A DNA stretch of 64,000 nt from an uncultured Lachnospiraceae bacterium (GCA_900315945.1 ONAZ01000002.1:1-64000), one strand, 5' to 3'; shown: positions 1 through 8,581, numbered from the stretch's first letter. Notes: generated from the letters alone by a model not told the origin. Made by a program: numbers and translations.

Positions 1-184
1 GTAGGGGGTAAAAACCAATCCACAGTATCTTAAATTAGCATAGTCGAACCTATAGAAAAGGTAAAGATAGACTATGACTTTATATAATAGTAGGGGGTAG
101 TAAGCCTCTCGCTATTTATAGGAGAAAATATGAAAAGAGCAAAGGGCAGTGAACTGAAAATATAGCCCTAGATATAGAGGCTGG

Positions 185-628
185 ATGTTTTACGGTGCAG
201 ACTGCGACAACATTCCTTTAATGCTGTTAAATGCAATGAGAGGTATACCGGTATATGGAGGACTAATAAAAAACAACTCTAATCTGTACAATTTTTTACA
301 AAACAGAAAAGAAATAACGCTAATAGAAAGTAGTGTAAAAGAATATTCTAAAATCACAAGAAGTAAAAACGAATATGTGAATCTAGATTTTGTAGTAACA
401 AATGTCCGTTTCAGAGTAGATAATAATACAACATTACATAACTATATCCGCTATAATGTTGGAGAGCCAATTGAAAATGAGGATGAAAACACGACTTATA
501 ACACATTATTTGAGGATGAAATAGAAGTAGCGCCTTACTCATTTAGAAAATTATCTAACTCAAAGAAAAATCTGTATAGAAATAGAAAAATGCTTGAAAT
601 AGCTAACAAACTTATGAATCCTATGTAA
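185..628 (+). CDS. Hypothetical protein, 147 aa
   Basis: I do not recognise this protein. It is a hydrophilic, Asn- and Lys-rich product with no signal peptide or membrane segment and a basic C-terminus. The ATG has only a weak GAGG upstream. In-frame codons run back to a stop at 155-157 without a better start. It lies directly upstream of the type III toxin-antitoxin locus and is similarly AT-rich, so it may be another accessory gene or the 3' remnant of a longer one. Confidence 0.4.
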   Translation: MFYGADCDNIPLMLLNAMRGIPVYGGLIKNNSNLYNFLQNRKEITLIESSVKEYSKITRSKNEYVNLDFVVTNVRFRVDNNTTLHNYIRYNVGEPIENEDENTTYNTLFEDEIEVAPYSFRKLSNSKKNLYRNRKMLEIANKLMNPM

Positions 629-834
629 ATAATATGATTTTATTGTAATATTAAAAGCCCAATAATCCGATATAAATATAACAAAGAAATAAAATTTGCT
701 AACAAAATACATAAAAATTGATACTTTTTTATGTAAAAACGAAAAATAGTTATTAAAAATGACAAAATTTTCTCACAAGACTTGAAAAGGGTGTAGAAAA
801 AGTGTAATATAATATTACAAATAAAAACAATATC
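629..834. other. AT-rich intergenic stretch with no gene
   Basis: Very AT-rich sequence between the hypothetical ORF and the antitoxin RNA promoter. I see no coding potential, strong hairpin or repeat in it. Confidence 0.5.
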
Positions 835-863
835 TTGACATCTGTTTTAAAATATATTACTAT
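835..863 (+). promoter_or_regulatory. Promoter of the ToxI-like antitoxin RNA
   Basis: A consensus -35 TTGACA (835-840) is followed after 17 bp by TACTAT (858-863). Transcription would start near 870, about 25 nt before the first antitoxin repeat. A strong promoter suits a type III system, where the RNA must exceed the toxin. Confidence 0.7.
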
Positions 864-893
864 ATTAATTTTAGTGTAACACAAATGTTATGT

Positions 894-995
894 ATTAGAG
901 AGGTCCTGCTTTAGTGGACGATTCAAAATTAGAGAGGTCCTGCTTTAGTGGACGATTCAAAATTAGAGAGGTCCTGCTTTAGTGGACGATTCAAA
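894..995 (+). repeat. Three exact 34-bp tandem repeats
   Basis: Units start at 894, 928 and 962 and are identical. They are the repeat core of the type III antitoxin RNA, not a microsatellite: they sit between a consensus promoter and a terminator directly upstream of the toxin ORF. Confidence 0.95.
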
Positions 996-998
996 ATT

Positions 999-1028
999 GG
1001 AGTTGTTTACATAGTTGTAAACAACTCC
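999..1028 (+). terminator. Attenuating terminator between antitoxin RNA and toxin
   Basis: A perfect 12-bp stem (GGAGTTGTTTAC / GTAAACAACTCC) with a 6-nt loop sits between the repeats and the toxin start. In type III loci a leaky terminator here sets the excess of RNA over toxin. No long U run follows, which fits partial read-through. Confidence 0.8.
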
Positions 1029-1045
1029 ATAATTATGGAGAATAC

Positions 1046-1537
1046 ATGGATAATGAATTATATTTATGCAGAATAAAAAATGAATATCTAAAATATTTAC
1101 ATAGAATTGACACAAGAGTAAGTGTAAAATATAACAATAGGCCGTTTGTTGGCGTTATTACAATGATAAACAATATTAAATATGTTATTCCTCTGACATC
1201 TCAAACTACTCAAAAAAGAGAAAAGGCTGGCAAGAAGAAACGCAGTGCCAGAATCACAACATACGTTCGAGATGGTTCAGGTGTCGAAATTGCAAATATA
1301 TTATATAATAATATGATTCCTATAATATCTGGGCAATATGAACATATTGATATTGATGCCGAAAAAAACACTTATGAATCAAATGAAATAAGATTTATCA
1401 GAAAGAATAAAGAAAAAATTATCAATAAAGCACATAAGGTATATAACGATAGGATAAATAAAAATGATAATTTCTTAAATATATATTGTTGTGATTTCAA
1501 AAAACTTGAAGAAGGTTATATGCTTTATGAAAAATAA
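1046..1537 (+). CDS. Type III toxin endoribonuclease, ToxN/AbiQ/CptN family
   Basis: A 163-residue protein with the pattern of ToxN-family sequence-specific endoribonucleases. It has an N-terminal region around EYLKYLHRIDTRV, then RPFVGV (32-37), YVIPLTS (46-52) and NNMIPI (88-93), with a basic insert between. In the family a Ser and a Lys near the PLTS segment are catalytic; the Ser is visible, while the Lys spacing differs, so catalysis is inferred. TATGGAG just upstream of the ATG acts as ribosome-binding site. Its job is probably abortive phage defence or element maintenance. The choice between ToxN and CptN subfamily is not settled. Confidence 0.85.
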   Translation: MDNELYLCRIKNEYLKYLHRIDTRVSVKYNNRPFVGVITMINNIKYVIPLTSQTTQKREKAGKKKRSARITTYVRDGSGVEIANILYNNMIPIISGQYEHIDIDAEKNTYESNEIRFIRKNKEKIINKAHKVYNDRINKNDNFLNIYCCDFKKLEEGYMLYEK

Positions 1538-1624
1538 TAAATGAAAACAATAATAACTACTAAAATTTCTTTTGAAAATTATAAACCACCCAAAAAGAAA
1601 GAAATGTAATTATAAGCATAGCAT

Positions 1625-1648
1625 TAGCCTACCCAAATGGGTAGGCTA
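1625..1648. terminator. Bidirectional terminator between convergent genes
   Basis: A perfect 10-bp stem (TAGCCTACCC / GGGTAGGCTA) with an AAAT loop lies between the toxin gene and the convergent minus-strand gene ending at 1674. Confidence 0.8.
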
Positions 1649-1673
1649 TTATAATGTATAAATATTTTATTGT

Positions 1674-2363
1674 CTAGCGCAAGTTAGGTCCATAAAGTCT
1701 TTTTAATACATCCTGCGAGCTTTCCTCGTGTATGGGGCCTACATGAACGTTAAAGCCCCTCGCTCTAAGGCTTTCAACAAGTTCTTCATCTGATACTCTT
1801 GCTTTTGTTTCACCTGTATTGTTTGAACTTGCTACAACTTCATTACCTGCGCTAGAACTTTCTGAGCTGCTGCTTGCTGAACCACCACTATTCTTCTTAT
1901 TGCTACTTGCTTGTGCCTGTGCTTGTCTTTGTGCTTCTGCCTTTGCATTTGCTTCCGCTTCTACTCTAGCATTTTCTTCATTTACTGCTCCAATTCTCGC
2001 ATTGATTACATTTATCTGATTTGTTACATTACCATTTACTGCATCTTTCTGCTCTTGCATTAATATTGTGTCATTATTTACATCATTTATTACATTATTT
2101 AGTTCATTTACTGCATTTGTCATTGTATTTACATCGCTATTTGTATTTACATCCCCTAGCGGTGCTACTATCTGGTTTACTCTCTCGTTATACGCATTAA
2201 TGGCGTTAGTTCTTGCCTTATCCATTTCCTGCAAGAATGCTTCTACTGCTTCTCTCTCTTTCTTATCATTATATGCGTTTACTCCCAGTACTGTGCCTAC
2301 TGCACCACCTACTACTACGATTGCAACTACTACTACTATTATTATTTTTGTTTTCTTTTGCAT
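1674..2363 (-). CDS. Membrane-anchored extracytoplasmic protein, function unknown
   Basis: The start is placed at the Met of MQKKTK because GGAGAG lies 8 nt upstream; the in-frame extension has no ribosome-binding site. The 229-residue product has one Val/Ile-rich membrane segment (about 6-28), then a helical region with repeated VN-N motifs, an Ala/Gln/Glu-rich probable coiled coil, a Ser/Asn-rich linker and a conserved-looking C-terminal block beginning SDEELVESLRARGF. The topology suggests an N-terminal anchor with the rest outside the cell. I do not recognise the family. Confidence 0.6.
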   Translation of the reverse strand: MQKKTKIIIVVVVAIVVVGGAVGTVLGVNAYNDKKEREAVEAFLQEMDKARTNAINAYNERVNQIVAPLGDVNTNSDVNTMTNAVNELNNVINDVNNDTILMQEQKDAVNGNVTNQINVINARIGAVNEENARVEAEANAKAEAQRQAQAQASSNKKNSGGSASSSSESSSAGNEVVASSNNTGETKARVSDEELVESLRARGFNVHVGPIHEESSQDVLKRLYGPNLR

Positions 2364-2418
2364 AACATTTCTCTCCGCTTCTGCTATCATAACCATTCAT
2401 TGACAATATCTTTTATAT

Positions 2419-2448
2419 AGTAGGTAGACCTGTCAAGGTCTACCTACT
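2419..2448. other. Perfect hairpin between divergent genes
   Basis: A 12-bp perfect stem (AGTAGGTAGACC / GGTCTACCTACT) with a 6-nt loop lies between two divergently transcribed genes, where no terminator is needed. It could be a dyad operator or a 5'-UTR structure of the minus-strand gene. Confidence 0.6.
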
Positions 2449-2502
2449 TCCTATGTGCGTAGTATATAGGGCGTTTTCGGCTTCGATTGAAGTTTCTTTT
2501 TA

Positions 2503-2511
2503 TGTTATAAT
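2503..2511 (+). promoter_or_regulatory. Extended -10 promoter abutting the radical SAM start
   Basis: TGTTATAAT matches an extended -10 element. The ATG at 2519 is only 7 nt downstream, so the transcript may start at or very near the start codon. No Shine-Dalgarno is visible. Confidence 0.5.
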
Positions 2512-2518
2512 CATTTCT

Positions 2519-3436
2519 ATGAGGAAAAAAATAAAAATAATAACTGCAAATAAATATTTTAAAGAGCGATTTGGGCAAAAGGTATATACGCTTTCTCTTG
2601 ATGCTGGTTGTACCTGTCCTAACAGAGATGGAACACTAGGAACAAAAGGCTGTATTTTCTGCAGTAATGGTGGTTCTGGAGAATTCGCAGCCAGTAGAAA
2701 TAAATCTATAACTTCGCAGATTGAAGAAGCAAAAGAACGTGTGGAATCTAAGATGCCAAAGAACTCTGATTCTAATAAATATATAGCCTACTTTCAAGCA
2801 TTTACCAACACATATGGAAACGCCAAAGAATTGAAGGCAAAATACCTAGAAGCAGCAAAATGCCCTGATATAGTTGCTTTATCAATCGCAACCAGACCAG
2901 ACTGTATAAATGACGATATTCTTAACATAATAGCTGACATCAACAAGAACTGCCCTGTATTTATAGAATTAGGCCTTCAAACTATTCACGAAGACACAGC
3001 AGAATACATTCGACGTGGTTATAAACTTGACATATATGAAGATGCTATACGAAGGCTTGATGAACGAAGTATTGATGTTATAACCCATATTATAATTGGG
3101 CTGCCTGGAGAATCAGAAGAAATGATGCTTCAGAGTGTAGAATACGTTAAAGATATATCTGAGAAATGTGAAAATATCACTTGCGGAATCAAACTCCAAC
3201 TCCTTCACGTCCTTAAGGGCACAGATCTTTTAAAAGATTATAATAAAGGCTCCTTTGAGGTATTAACCCTTGAGGAATATGTAGACATTATTTATAAATC
3301 TCTACCTATACTTAAGGACAAAGTGGTCGTTCATAGATTAACAGGTGACGGAGACAAGAAGCTTCTTGTAGCCCCTCTTTGGTCTGCTAATAAGAAACTT
3401 GTGATAAATGAATTATCCAAGTGTTATTATGTATAA
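2519..3436 (+). CDS. Radical SAM protein, TIGR01212/YhcC family
   Basis: A 305-residue protein with the family signature: CTCPNRDGT, then GCIFCSNGG, giving the Cys cluster for a radical SAM [4Fe-4S] centre close to the N-terminus, and downstream motifs ATRPDC, ELGLQT and HIIIGLPGE. Family members start 10-16 residues before a KVYxLSLD motif. This favours the ATG at 2519 over the one at 2453, which lacks a ribosome-binding site. The biochemical role of the family is not firmly known. It probably forms a unit with the cellulase gene 18 bp downstream. Confidence 0.85.
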   Translation: MRKKIKIITANKYFKERFGQKVYTLSLDAGCTCPNRDGTLGTKGCIFCSNGGSGEFAASRNKSITSQIEEAKERVESKMPKNSDSNKYIAYFQAFTNTYGNAKELKAKYLEAAKCPDIVALSIATRPDCINDDILNIIADINKNCPVFIELGLQTIHEDTAEYIRRGYKLDIYEDAIRRLDERSIDVITHIIIGLPGESEEMMLQSVEYVKDISEKCENITCGIKLQLLHVLKGTDLLKDYNKGSFEVLTLEEYVDIIYKSLPILKDKVVVHRLTGDGDKKLLVAPLWSANKKLVINELSKCYYV

Positions 3437-3454
3437 ATATAAGGGGAAGTTATC

Positions 3455-4996
3455 ATGAAGGAATTTATTAAAAACCATAAAAAGGGAAGTATCATAACAG
3501 CTATTATACTTGGCATTATATTAATTGCCTTAATTATAATTGCAATTTACAGAGGAGTATGCGGACATTGGCCATGGTCTAAATCTTCAGACAATGAAAG
3601 TTCTAACATAGCTTCTAATAATTACGATGATATTCGCAATTTCAAAGGTCTTGTCGTAACATTTGAAAAAGTCAATGGTTGGCAAAGTAATGGCTACTAC
3701 GCACAATTTAATGTTAATATTGAAAATCACAATAATCCTGAAGTTACTTCATGGAAATTCTCTATTCCAACTGAATCAAAAGTTGAAAAGGACAATGCTT
3801 GGAATTGTAACCTTGATGTAAATGACAAACTAAGTATAAGTAACGTTGACTACAATGGGACAATCGGCAATAATCAAACTATATCTGATGTGGGGATGAT
3901 TCTTAAAGCAGCTAGCGATTCTGATTTAGATGTATTATCTGGCACATATATAATAGATAATACAACAGGACTTAGCAGACTGCTTACAAAAGAAGAACTA
4001 AAAGCTCTTCGAGAAGGTCCTGCTAATCCTAATAGTAATACAACTGCTATGCAGAAGGTAGAACCTGTAACGCCAAAACAACTAGAAACAGGCACACCTC
4101 TTTTTAATCATGGTGCCCTTAGAGTAAATGGTGTAGATCTAGTAGATTCCAGCGGCAATAAGTATCAGTTGAAAGGTGTATCAACTCACGGAATTCAGTG
4201 GTTCCCAGAATATGTCAACGAAGGTTCCTTTAAATGTCTTAGAGACAATTGGAGAGCTAACGTTGTAAGACTTGCTATGTATACAGATGAAGGTGGATAT
4301 TGTGCCGATGGGGATAAAGCAAAGCTTGAATCAGTAATAGATAAGGGAGTAAATGCTGCAACTAATCTGGGTATGTATGTAATCATTGATTGGCACATCT
4401 TACATGATAATAATCCAATGCAGCATCAACAAGAAGCAATAGACTTCTTCTCTCGCATGTCTGCAAAATATGCTAATAATTCTAATGTATTATATGAGAT
4501 ATGCAATGAACCAAATGGTGGAACATCCTGGGATAGTATAAAAGAATATGCAGACTCTGTAATACCAGTAATAAGAGGAAATAGTAAGGATGCTATTGTA
4601 CTTGTCGGAACTCCAACCTGGTCACAAGATGTGGACTTAGTAGCATCTAATCCCCTTAATTTTGAAAATGTTATGTACACTTTACATTTCTATGCAGGAA
4701 CCCACAAGGATAATATAAGAAGCAAACTCACTAAAGCTAGAGAAGCAGGCACACCAGTATTTATATCAGAATTCTCTATATGTGATGCCTCTGGTAATGG
4801 TGGCATTGATTACAACTCTGCTGACACATGGAAAAATCTAATTAAAGAAACTAACGTATCATTTGTAGGATGGTCCCTATGTAATAAGAATGAGACATCA
4901 GCATTATTAAAGCCAAGCTGCTCCTCCGTTGATAGCTTTAACGATGAAGATCTCTCAGAAACAGGCGCTTATCTAAAAGCATTTATATTAGAATAA
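3455..4996 (+). CDS. Membrane-anchored endo-beta-1,4-glucanase, GH5 with carbohydrate-binding domain
   Basis: The 513-residue product has a short basic N-terminus, a membrane segment (about 12-32) without an obvious signal peptidase site, a CBM2-like beta domain (about 64-152, with GWQSNGYYAQFNV), a linker, and a GH5 catalytic domain (about 216-512). Catalytic acid/base E352 lies in NEP and nucleophile E439 in ISEF; NVVRLAMY and VIIDWHI are further GH5 motifs. It should hydrolyse cellulose or other beta-glucans at the cell surface. The ribosome-binding site is AAGGGGAAG. The overall layout resembles GH5 subfamily 2 endoglucanases. Confidence 0.92.
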   Translation: MKEFIKNHKKGSIITAIILGIILIALIIIAIYRGVCGHWPWSKSSDNESSNIASNNYDDIRNFKGLVVTFEKVNGWQSNGYYAQFNVNIENHNNPEVTSWKFSIPTESKVEKDNAWNCNLDVNDKLSISNVDYNGTIGNNQTISDVGMILKAASDSDLDVLSGTYIIDNTTGLSRLLTKEELKALREGPANPNSNTTAMQKVEPVTPKQLETGTPLFNHGALRVNGVDLVDSSGNKYQLKGVSTHGIQWFPEYVNEGSFKCLRDNWRANVVRLAMYTDEGGYCADGDKAKLESVIDKGVNAATNLGMYVIIDWHILHDNNPMQHQQEAIDFFSRMSAKYANNSNVLYEICNEPNGGTSWDSIKEYADSVIPVIRGNSKDAIVLVGTPTWSQDVDLVASNPLNFENVMYTLHFYAGTHKDNIRSKLTKAREAGTPVFISEFSICDASGNGGIDYNSADTWKNLIKETNVSFVGWSLCNKNETSALLKPSCSSVDSFNDEDLSETGAYLKAFILE

Positions 4997-5000
4997 AAGA

Positions 5001-5026
5001 AATGCCCTACTAAATTGTAGGGCATT
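5001..5026. terminator. Bidirectional terminator between cellulase and purD
   Basis: A 10-bp stem (AATGCCCTAC / GTAGGGCATT) with a 6-nt loop between two convergent genes. Confidence 0.85.
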
Positions 5027-5058
5027 ATCTCCACATTTACATTCTTTATCTATACAAT

Positions 5059-6330
5059 CTATACTTCATCAAGGGCTTTACCAATGTCATTTCTCATATA
5101 TTTATTATCGAAGTTAACCCAGGAAGTTGCATCATAAGCTTTCTTACGAGCTGTAATTAAATCATCACCCTTAGCAGTAACGCCTAACACTCTACCACCA
5201 TTAGTTATGAAGTTGCCCTCATTATCAAATGCTGTTCCTGCATGGAAGCAATAATATTCTTCATTATCAAACTTATCAAGTCCAGTTATCTTATATCCTT
5301 TCTCATAAGATACTGGATATCCCTTAGATGCAAGAACAACACATACTGCTGCATTATCCTCGAACTCAAGATCAATCTTATCAAGAGTTCCATCAACACA
5401 AGCCTCCATAACATCAATAATATCATTCTTCATTCGTGGAAGAACAACTTGAGCCTCCGGATCTCCAAATCTTGCATTGTACTCTAGAACCTTTGGACCA
5501 TCTTCTGTTAGCATAAGACCGAAGAATATAACGCCTTTAAATGGTCTGCCTTCTTTTGCCATAGCATCAACTGTTGCCTGGTAAATGTACTTCTTACAGA
5601 ATTCATCTACTTCATCTGTGTAGAACGGAGATGGGCTAAATGTTCCCATTCCACCAGTATTAAGACCTGTATCTCCATCTCCTGCTCTCTTGTGATCTTG
5701 AGAAGAAGACATAATCTTAATTGTCTTACCATCGCAGAAAGAAAGAACTGACACCTCACGACCTGTCATAAACTCTTCTACAACCATAGTATTTCCTGCA
5801 TTACCAAACTTCTTATCTTCCATAATTGTCTTAACACCTTCAAGGGCTTCATCAAGTGTATTACAGATAAGCACTCCTTTTCCAAGAGCTAGGCCATCCG
5901 CCTTAAGTACTATTGGCATCTTAGCTTTCTTAATATATTCTATTGCATCACCGGCATTATCAAAATTCTCATAAGCTGCCGTAGGAATATTATATTTCTT
6001 CATTAAATCCTTAGAGAAAGCCTTACTTCCCTCTAAGATTGCTGCGCTCTTATTAGGTCCAAACACCTTAAGGCCACGCTTCTCAAATACGTCAACTACT
6101 CCACCAACAAGTGGATCATCCATTCCAATAATTGTAAAATCAATACTATTCTCTTCTGCAAAATCAGCTAAGGCATCAAATTCCATTGCCTTAATAGGTA
6201 CAAGTTCTGCAAGTTGTGATATGCCTGCATTACCAGGTGCGCAATATATCTTATCAACTCTCTTTGACTTAGAAACCGCCATACATATAGCATGCTCTCT
6301 TCCGCCACTTCCTACAACTAAAACTTTCAT
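5059..6330 (-). CDS. purD: Phosphoribosylamine-glycine ligase
   Basis: A 423-residue protein of full family length that makes glycinamide ribonucleotide from phosphoribosylamine, glycine and ATP in purine synthesis. It begins with the N-domain motif GSGGREHAI and carries the ATP-grasp segments around VLKADGLALGKGV, GGMGTFSPSPF and EYNARFGDPE. It is the last gene of purE-purM-purN-purD. Its ATG shares one base with the purN stop (TAATG), so translation is likely coupled. Confidence 0.97.
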   Translation of the reverse strand: MKVLVVGSGGREHAICMAVSKSKRVDKIYCAPGNAGISQLAELVPIKAMEFDALADFAEENSIDFTIIGMDDPLVGGVVDVFEKRGLKVFGPNKSAAILEGSKAFSKDLMKKYNIPTAAYENFDNAGDAIEYIKKAKMPIVLKADGLALGKGVLICNTLDEALEGVKTIMEDKKFGNAGNTMVVEEFMTGREVSVLSFCDGKTIKIMSSSQDHKRAGDGDTGLNTGGMGTFSPSPFYTDEVDEFCKKYIYQATVDAMAKEGRPFKGVIFFGLMLTEDGPKVLEYNARFGDPEAQVVLPRMKNDIIDVMEACVDGTLDKIDLEFEDNAAVCVVLASKGYPVSYEKGYKITGLDKFDNEEYYCFHAGTAFDNEGNFITNGGRVLGVTAKGDDLITARKKAYDATSWVNFDNKYMRNDIGKALDEV

Positions 6331-6920
6331 TATATTTCTCCTTTTGCTATCATATCTATTGCCTTAGGCAGAATAACCCACTCAGCTTCTTCCATAACTC
6401 TCTTCTGCAGGATTTCAGGCGTGTCGCCCTCCTTTACTTCAACAGCCTTCTGCAAGATAATAGGCCCTGTATCTGTGCCCTCATCTACAAAATGCACTGT
6501 TGCACCAGTAATTTTCACTCCACGCTTTAGAGCTCCTTCATGAACCTTAAGACCATAGTAGCCTTTACCACAGAAAGAAGGAATAAGTGATGGATGAATA
6601 TTAATAATCTTATTAGTATATTTCTTAACCATTTCCGATGGAATATTAACAAGATATCCTGCAAGAACAATAAGATCAGGATTTAAATTGTCCATTTCAG
6701 CTACTAGCGCTCTATTAAAGTCCTCCCTGGAAGCAAAGTCCTTAGGGCTAATACATTTTCCATTAATCCCATTCTCCTTAGCTCTTGTAAGAGCATAGGC
6801 ATTAGCATTGTTACTTACGACTTCAACTATCTCTGTATCTCTTATTGTATTATTATTAATTCCATCAATGATGGCTTGAAGATTCGTGCCACCACCTGAT
6901 ACAAGTACAACAATTCTCAT
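6330..6920 (-). CDS. purN: Phosphoribosylglycinamide formyltransferase
   Basis: A 196-residue folate-dependent GAR transformylase. VLVSGGGTNLQAII starts the protein, NIHPSLIPSF holds the catalytic Asn and His, and HFVDEGTDTGPII holds the catalytic Asp region. The start overlaps the purM stop by one base and the stop overlaps the purD start, which is tight coupling in one operon. The length is typical for the short PurN form. Confidence 0.97.
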   Translation of the reverse strand: MRIVVLVSGGGTNLQAIIDGINNNTIRDTEIVEVVSNNANAYALTRAKENGINGKCISPKDFASREDFNRALVAEMDNLNPDLIVLAGYLVNIPSEMVKKYTNKIINIHPSLIPSFCGKGYYGLKVHEGALKRGVKITGATVHFVDEGTDTGPIILQKAVEVKEGDTPEILQKRVMEEAEWVILPKAIDMIAKGEI

Positions 6921-7945
6921 TATATAAGCTCTACTCCCTTGTCTCCAGACTTAATATATCCTACTTCGTATGCCTTCTCGCCAGCGCTCTTAATTGCAGA
7001 CATAACTGTATCAACATCAGACTTATTAACAGCAATTACCATTCCAAGTCCCATGTTAAATGTGTTATACATCATTTCTTCTGCAATATTACCTGTCTTC
7101 TTAATCAAATTGAAAATAGGTGGAATATCGTAAGAATCCTTCTTAACAACTGCGCATACATCATCAGGAAGCATACGAGGAATGTTCTCATAGAATCCAC
7201 CACCTGTAATATGAGAACAGCCATGAATTCTAACACCAGCATCTTTAATTGCCTTAAGTGCCTTAACATAGATAATTGTTGGACGAATAAGTGCCTCTCC
7301 AAGAGTCTCACCTAATTCATCATAATAAGTATCGAGGCTTTCTTTAGTCATTTCGAATACATTTCTAACAAGAGAAAAGCCATTAGAATGAACACCTGAA
7401 GAAGCAATACCAATTAGAACATCACCATCAGCAATTTCTTCACCAGTAATAATATCTTTCCTGTCACATACACCAACAGAAAATCCTGCCAAGTCATAAT
7501 CATCCTCTGGCATGAGTCCAGGATGTTCTGCAGTTTCACCACCAATTAAGGCACAACCAGACTGCTTACAGCCCTCTGCAACACCACCAACTATTGTAGC
7601 TATTTTCTCAGGATAGTTCTTACCGCAGGCAATATAATCCAAGAAAAACAAAGGCTCACCGCCGGCGCATGCAACATCATTAACACACATTGCAACTGCA
7701 TCAATTCCTATTGTGTCATGCTTATCCATTAGAAAAGCAAGCTTAACCTTAGTTCCACAGCCGTCTGTACCTGATAATAGTACAGGGTCTTCCATGTCCT
7801 TAATCCCTGCCATTGAAAATGCTCCAGAAAAGCCACCAAGACCTCCTAAGACTTCTGGTCTCATAGTTTCTTTAACACTTTTCTTCATAAGCTCTACAGA
7901 TTTATAACCTGCTTCGATATCTACACCTGATGATTTGTAATCCAT
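6920..7945 (-). CDS. purM: Phosphoribosylformylglycinamidine cyclo-ligase
   Basis: A 341-residue AIR synthetase, recognised from DYKSSGVDIEAG at the N-terminus, LLSGTDGCGTKVKLA, IGIDAVAMCVND, LIGGETAEHPG and HITGGGFYENIPRML. It catalyses the fifth step of purine synthesis. It follows purE after a 132-bp spacer that holds a long hairpin, and it overlaps purN by one base. Confidence 0.97.
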   Translation of the reverse strand: MDYKSSGVDIEAGYKSVELMKKSVKETMRPEVLGGLGGFSGAFSMAGIKDMEDPVLLSGTDGCGTKVKLAFLMDKHDTIGIDAVAMCVNDVACAGGEPLFFLDYIACGKNYPEKIATIVGGVAEGCKQSGCALIGGETAEHPGLMPEDDYDLAGFSVGVCDRKDIITGEEIADGDVLIGIASSGVHSNGFSLVRNVFEMTKESLDTYYDELGETLGEALIRPTIIYVKALKAIKDAGVRIHGCSHITGGGFYENIPRMLPDDVCAVVKKDSYDIPPIFNLIKKTGNIAEEMMYNTFNMGLGMVIAVNKSDVDTVMSAIKSAGEKAYEVGYIKSGDKGVELI

Positions 7946-7995
7946 GCTTTACTCCTGTTCTGGCATACTTGCCTAATTATTAATACATTTAGTCA

Positions 7996-8052
7996 CTGAT
8001 ATATATCTTCGTCAACTGAGCAAAGCTCAATGTTTCCGAAGACATATATCAG
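7996..8052 (-). other. Structured intergenic hairpin (copy A) between purE and purM
   Basis: Read on the minus strand, a 16-bp outer stem (CTGATATATGTCTTCG with its complement, one G-U pair) encloses an internal loop and a second short stem AUUGAGC / GCUCAGU with a 3-nt cap. The inner part, AAACATTGAGC-NNN-GCTCAGTT, recurs in a second hairpin at 21680-21745, while the outer stems are unrelated in sequence but both pair. There is no U run, so it is not a plain terminator. Confidence 0.75.
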
Positions 8053-8077
8053 CTCCTAGATATTTTATAAACCCATC

Positions 8078-8581
8078 TTATAAAAATGCTTCATAACCCT
8101 TAGCTTGTAGCTTTGCATCCTTAGCTTCAACACCATTTTTCATTTCTTCTGAATAATCTTCTAATTTCTTACTAAGTTCTTCATCTGAAGTTGCAAGGAT
8201 CTTAGCTGCAAGGATTCCTGCATTCATTCCACCATTGATTGCTACTGTTGCTACTGGAATGCCACTTGGCATCTGTACAATAGAATATAGAGAATCAACA
8301 CCACCAAGGTCTGATGTCTTCATTGGAATTCCAATAACTGGTCCATTAAATAATGCTGCGCACATTCCTGGTAAATGTGCAGCCTTACCAGCACCTGCAA
8401 TTATAACTTTAACGCCTCTGTCCTTAGCTCCCTTAGCATATTCAAAGAATATATCTGGCTCTCTGTGAGCAGATATAATTCTCATTTCATAATCAATATT
8501 AAACTTATCTAGAATTTCAGCAGCTTTACTCATGACAGGCATGTCAGAGTCGCTACCCATAACAATACTAACTTTTGACAT
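8078..8581 (-). CDS. purE: N5-carboxyaminoimidazole ribonucleotide mutase
   Basis: A 167-residue class I PurE. VMGSDSDMPVM and ISAHREP carry the substrate-binding and catalytic His motifs, followed by AGAGKAAHLPGMCA and NGGMNAG. It starts the purine cluster; purK is not adjacent, so bicarbonate carboxylation would come from elsewhere. GGAG lies upstream of the ATG, and the leader contains a long hairpin. Confidence 0.95.
   Translation of the reverse strand: MSKVSIVMGSDSDMPVMSKAAEILDKFNIDYEMRIISAHREPDIFFEYAKGAKDRGVKVIIAGAGKAAHLPGMCAALFNGPVIGIPMKTSDLGGVDSLYSIVQMPSGIPVATVAINGGMNAGILAAKILATSDEELSKKLEDYSEEMKNGVEAKDAKLQAKGYEAFL

Larger units (their letters stand above)
870..1028 (+). ncRNA. Type III antitoxin RNA (ToxI-like)
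   Basis: The RNA carries three perfect tandem copies of a 34-nt unit (894-927, 928-961, 962-995), a 7-nt start of a fourth, and then an intrinsic terminator just before the toxin gene. This is the layout of ToxIN, AbiQ and CptIN loci. There the toxin cuts the repeat RNA into single units that fold as pseudoknots and inhibit it. Each unit contains GAGAGGTCCTG and GTGGACGATT; the segments GGTCC and GGAC can pair. Known systems have about two to six repeats of roughly 34-45 nt. The 5' end is inferred from the promoter. Confidence 0.85.

Noticed and set aside
1-99. GTAGGGGGTA present at 1-10 and 90-99
   Set aside because: A single 10-bp direct repeat of simple composition; no att site or element boundary can be supported.
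130-165. 11-codon ORF with a good ribosome-binding site before the first hypothetical gene
   Set aside because: Too short to support, and I could not join it to the following ORF by one frameshift into a recognisable protein.
1541-1609. 22-codon ORF after the type III toxin gene
   Set aside because: No ribosome-binding site and low-complexity sequence; not enough to call a gene.
5848-5862. 15-nt identity between purD and the CRISPR spacer at 40936-40965, possible self-target
   Set aside because: The match covers only the PAM-distal half of the crRNA and the seed does not match.
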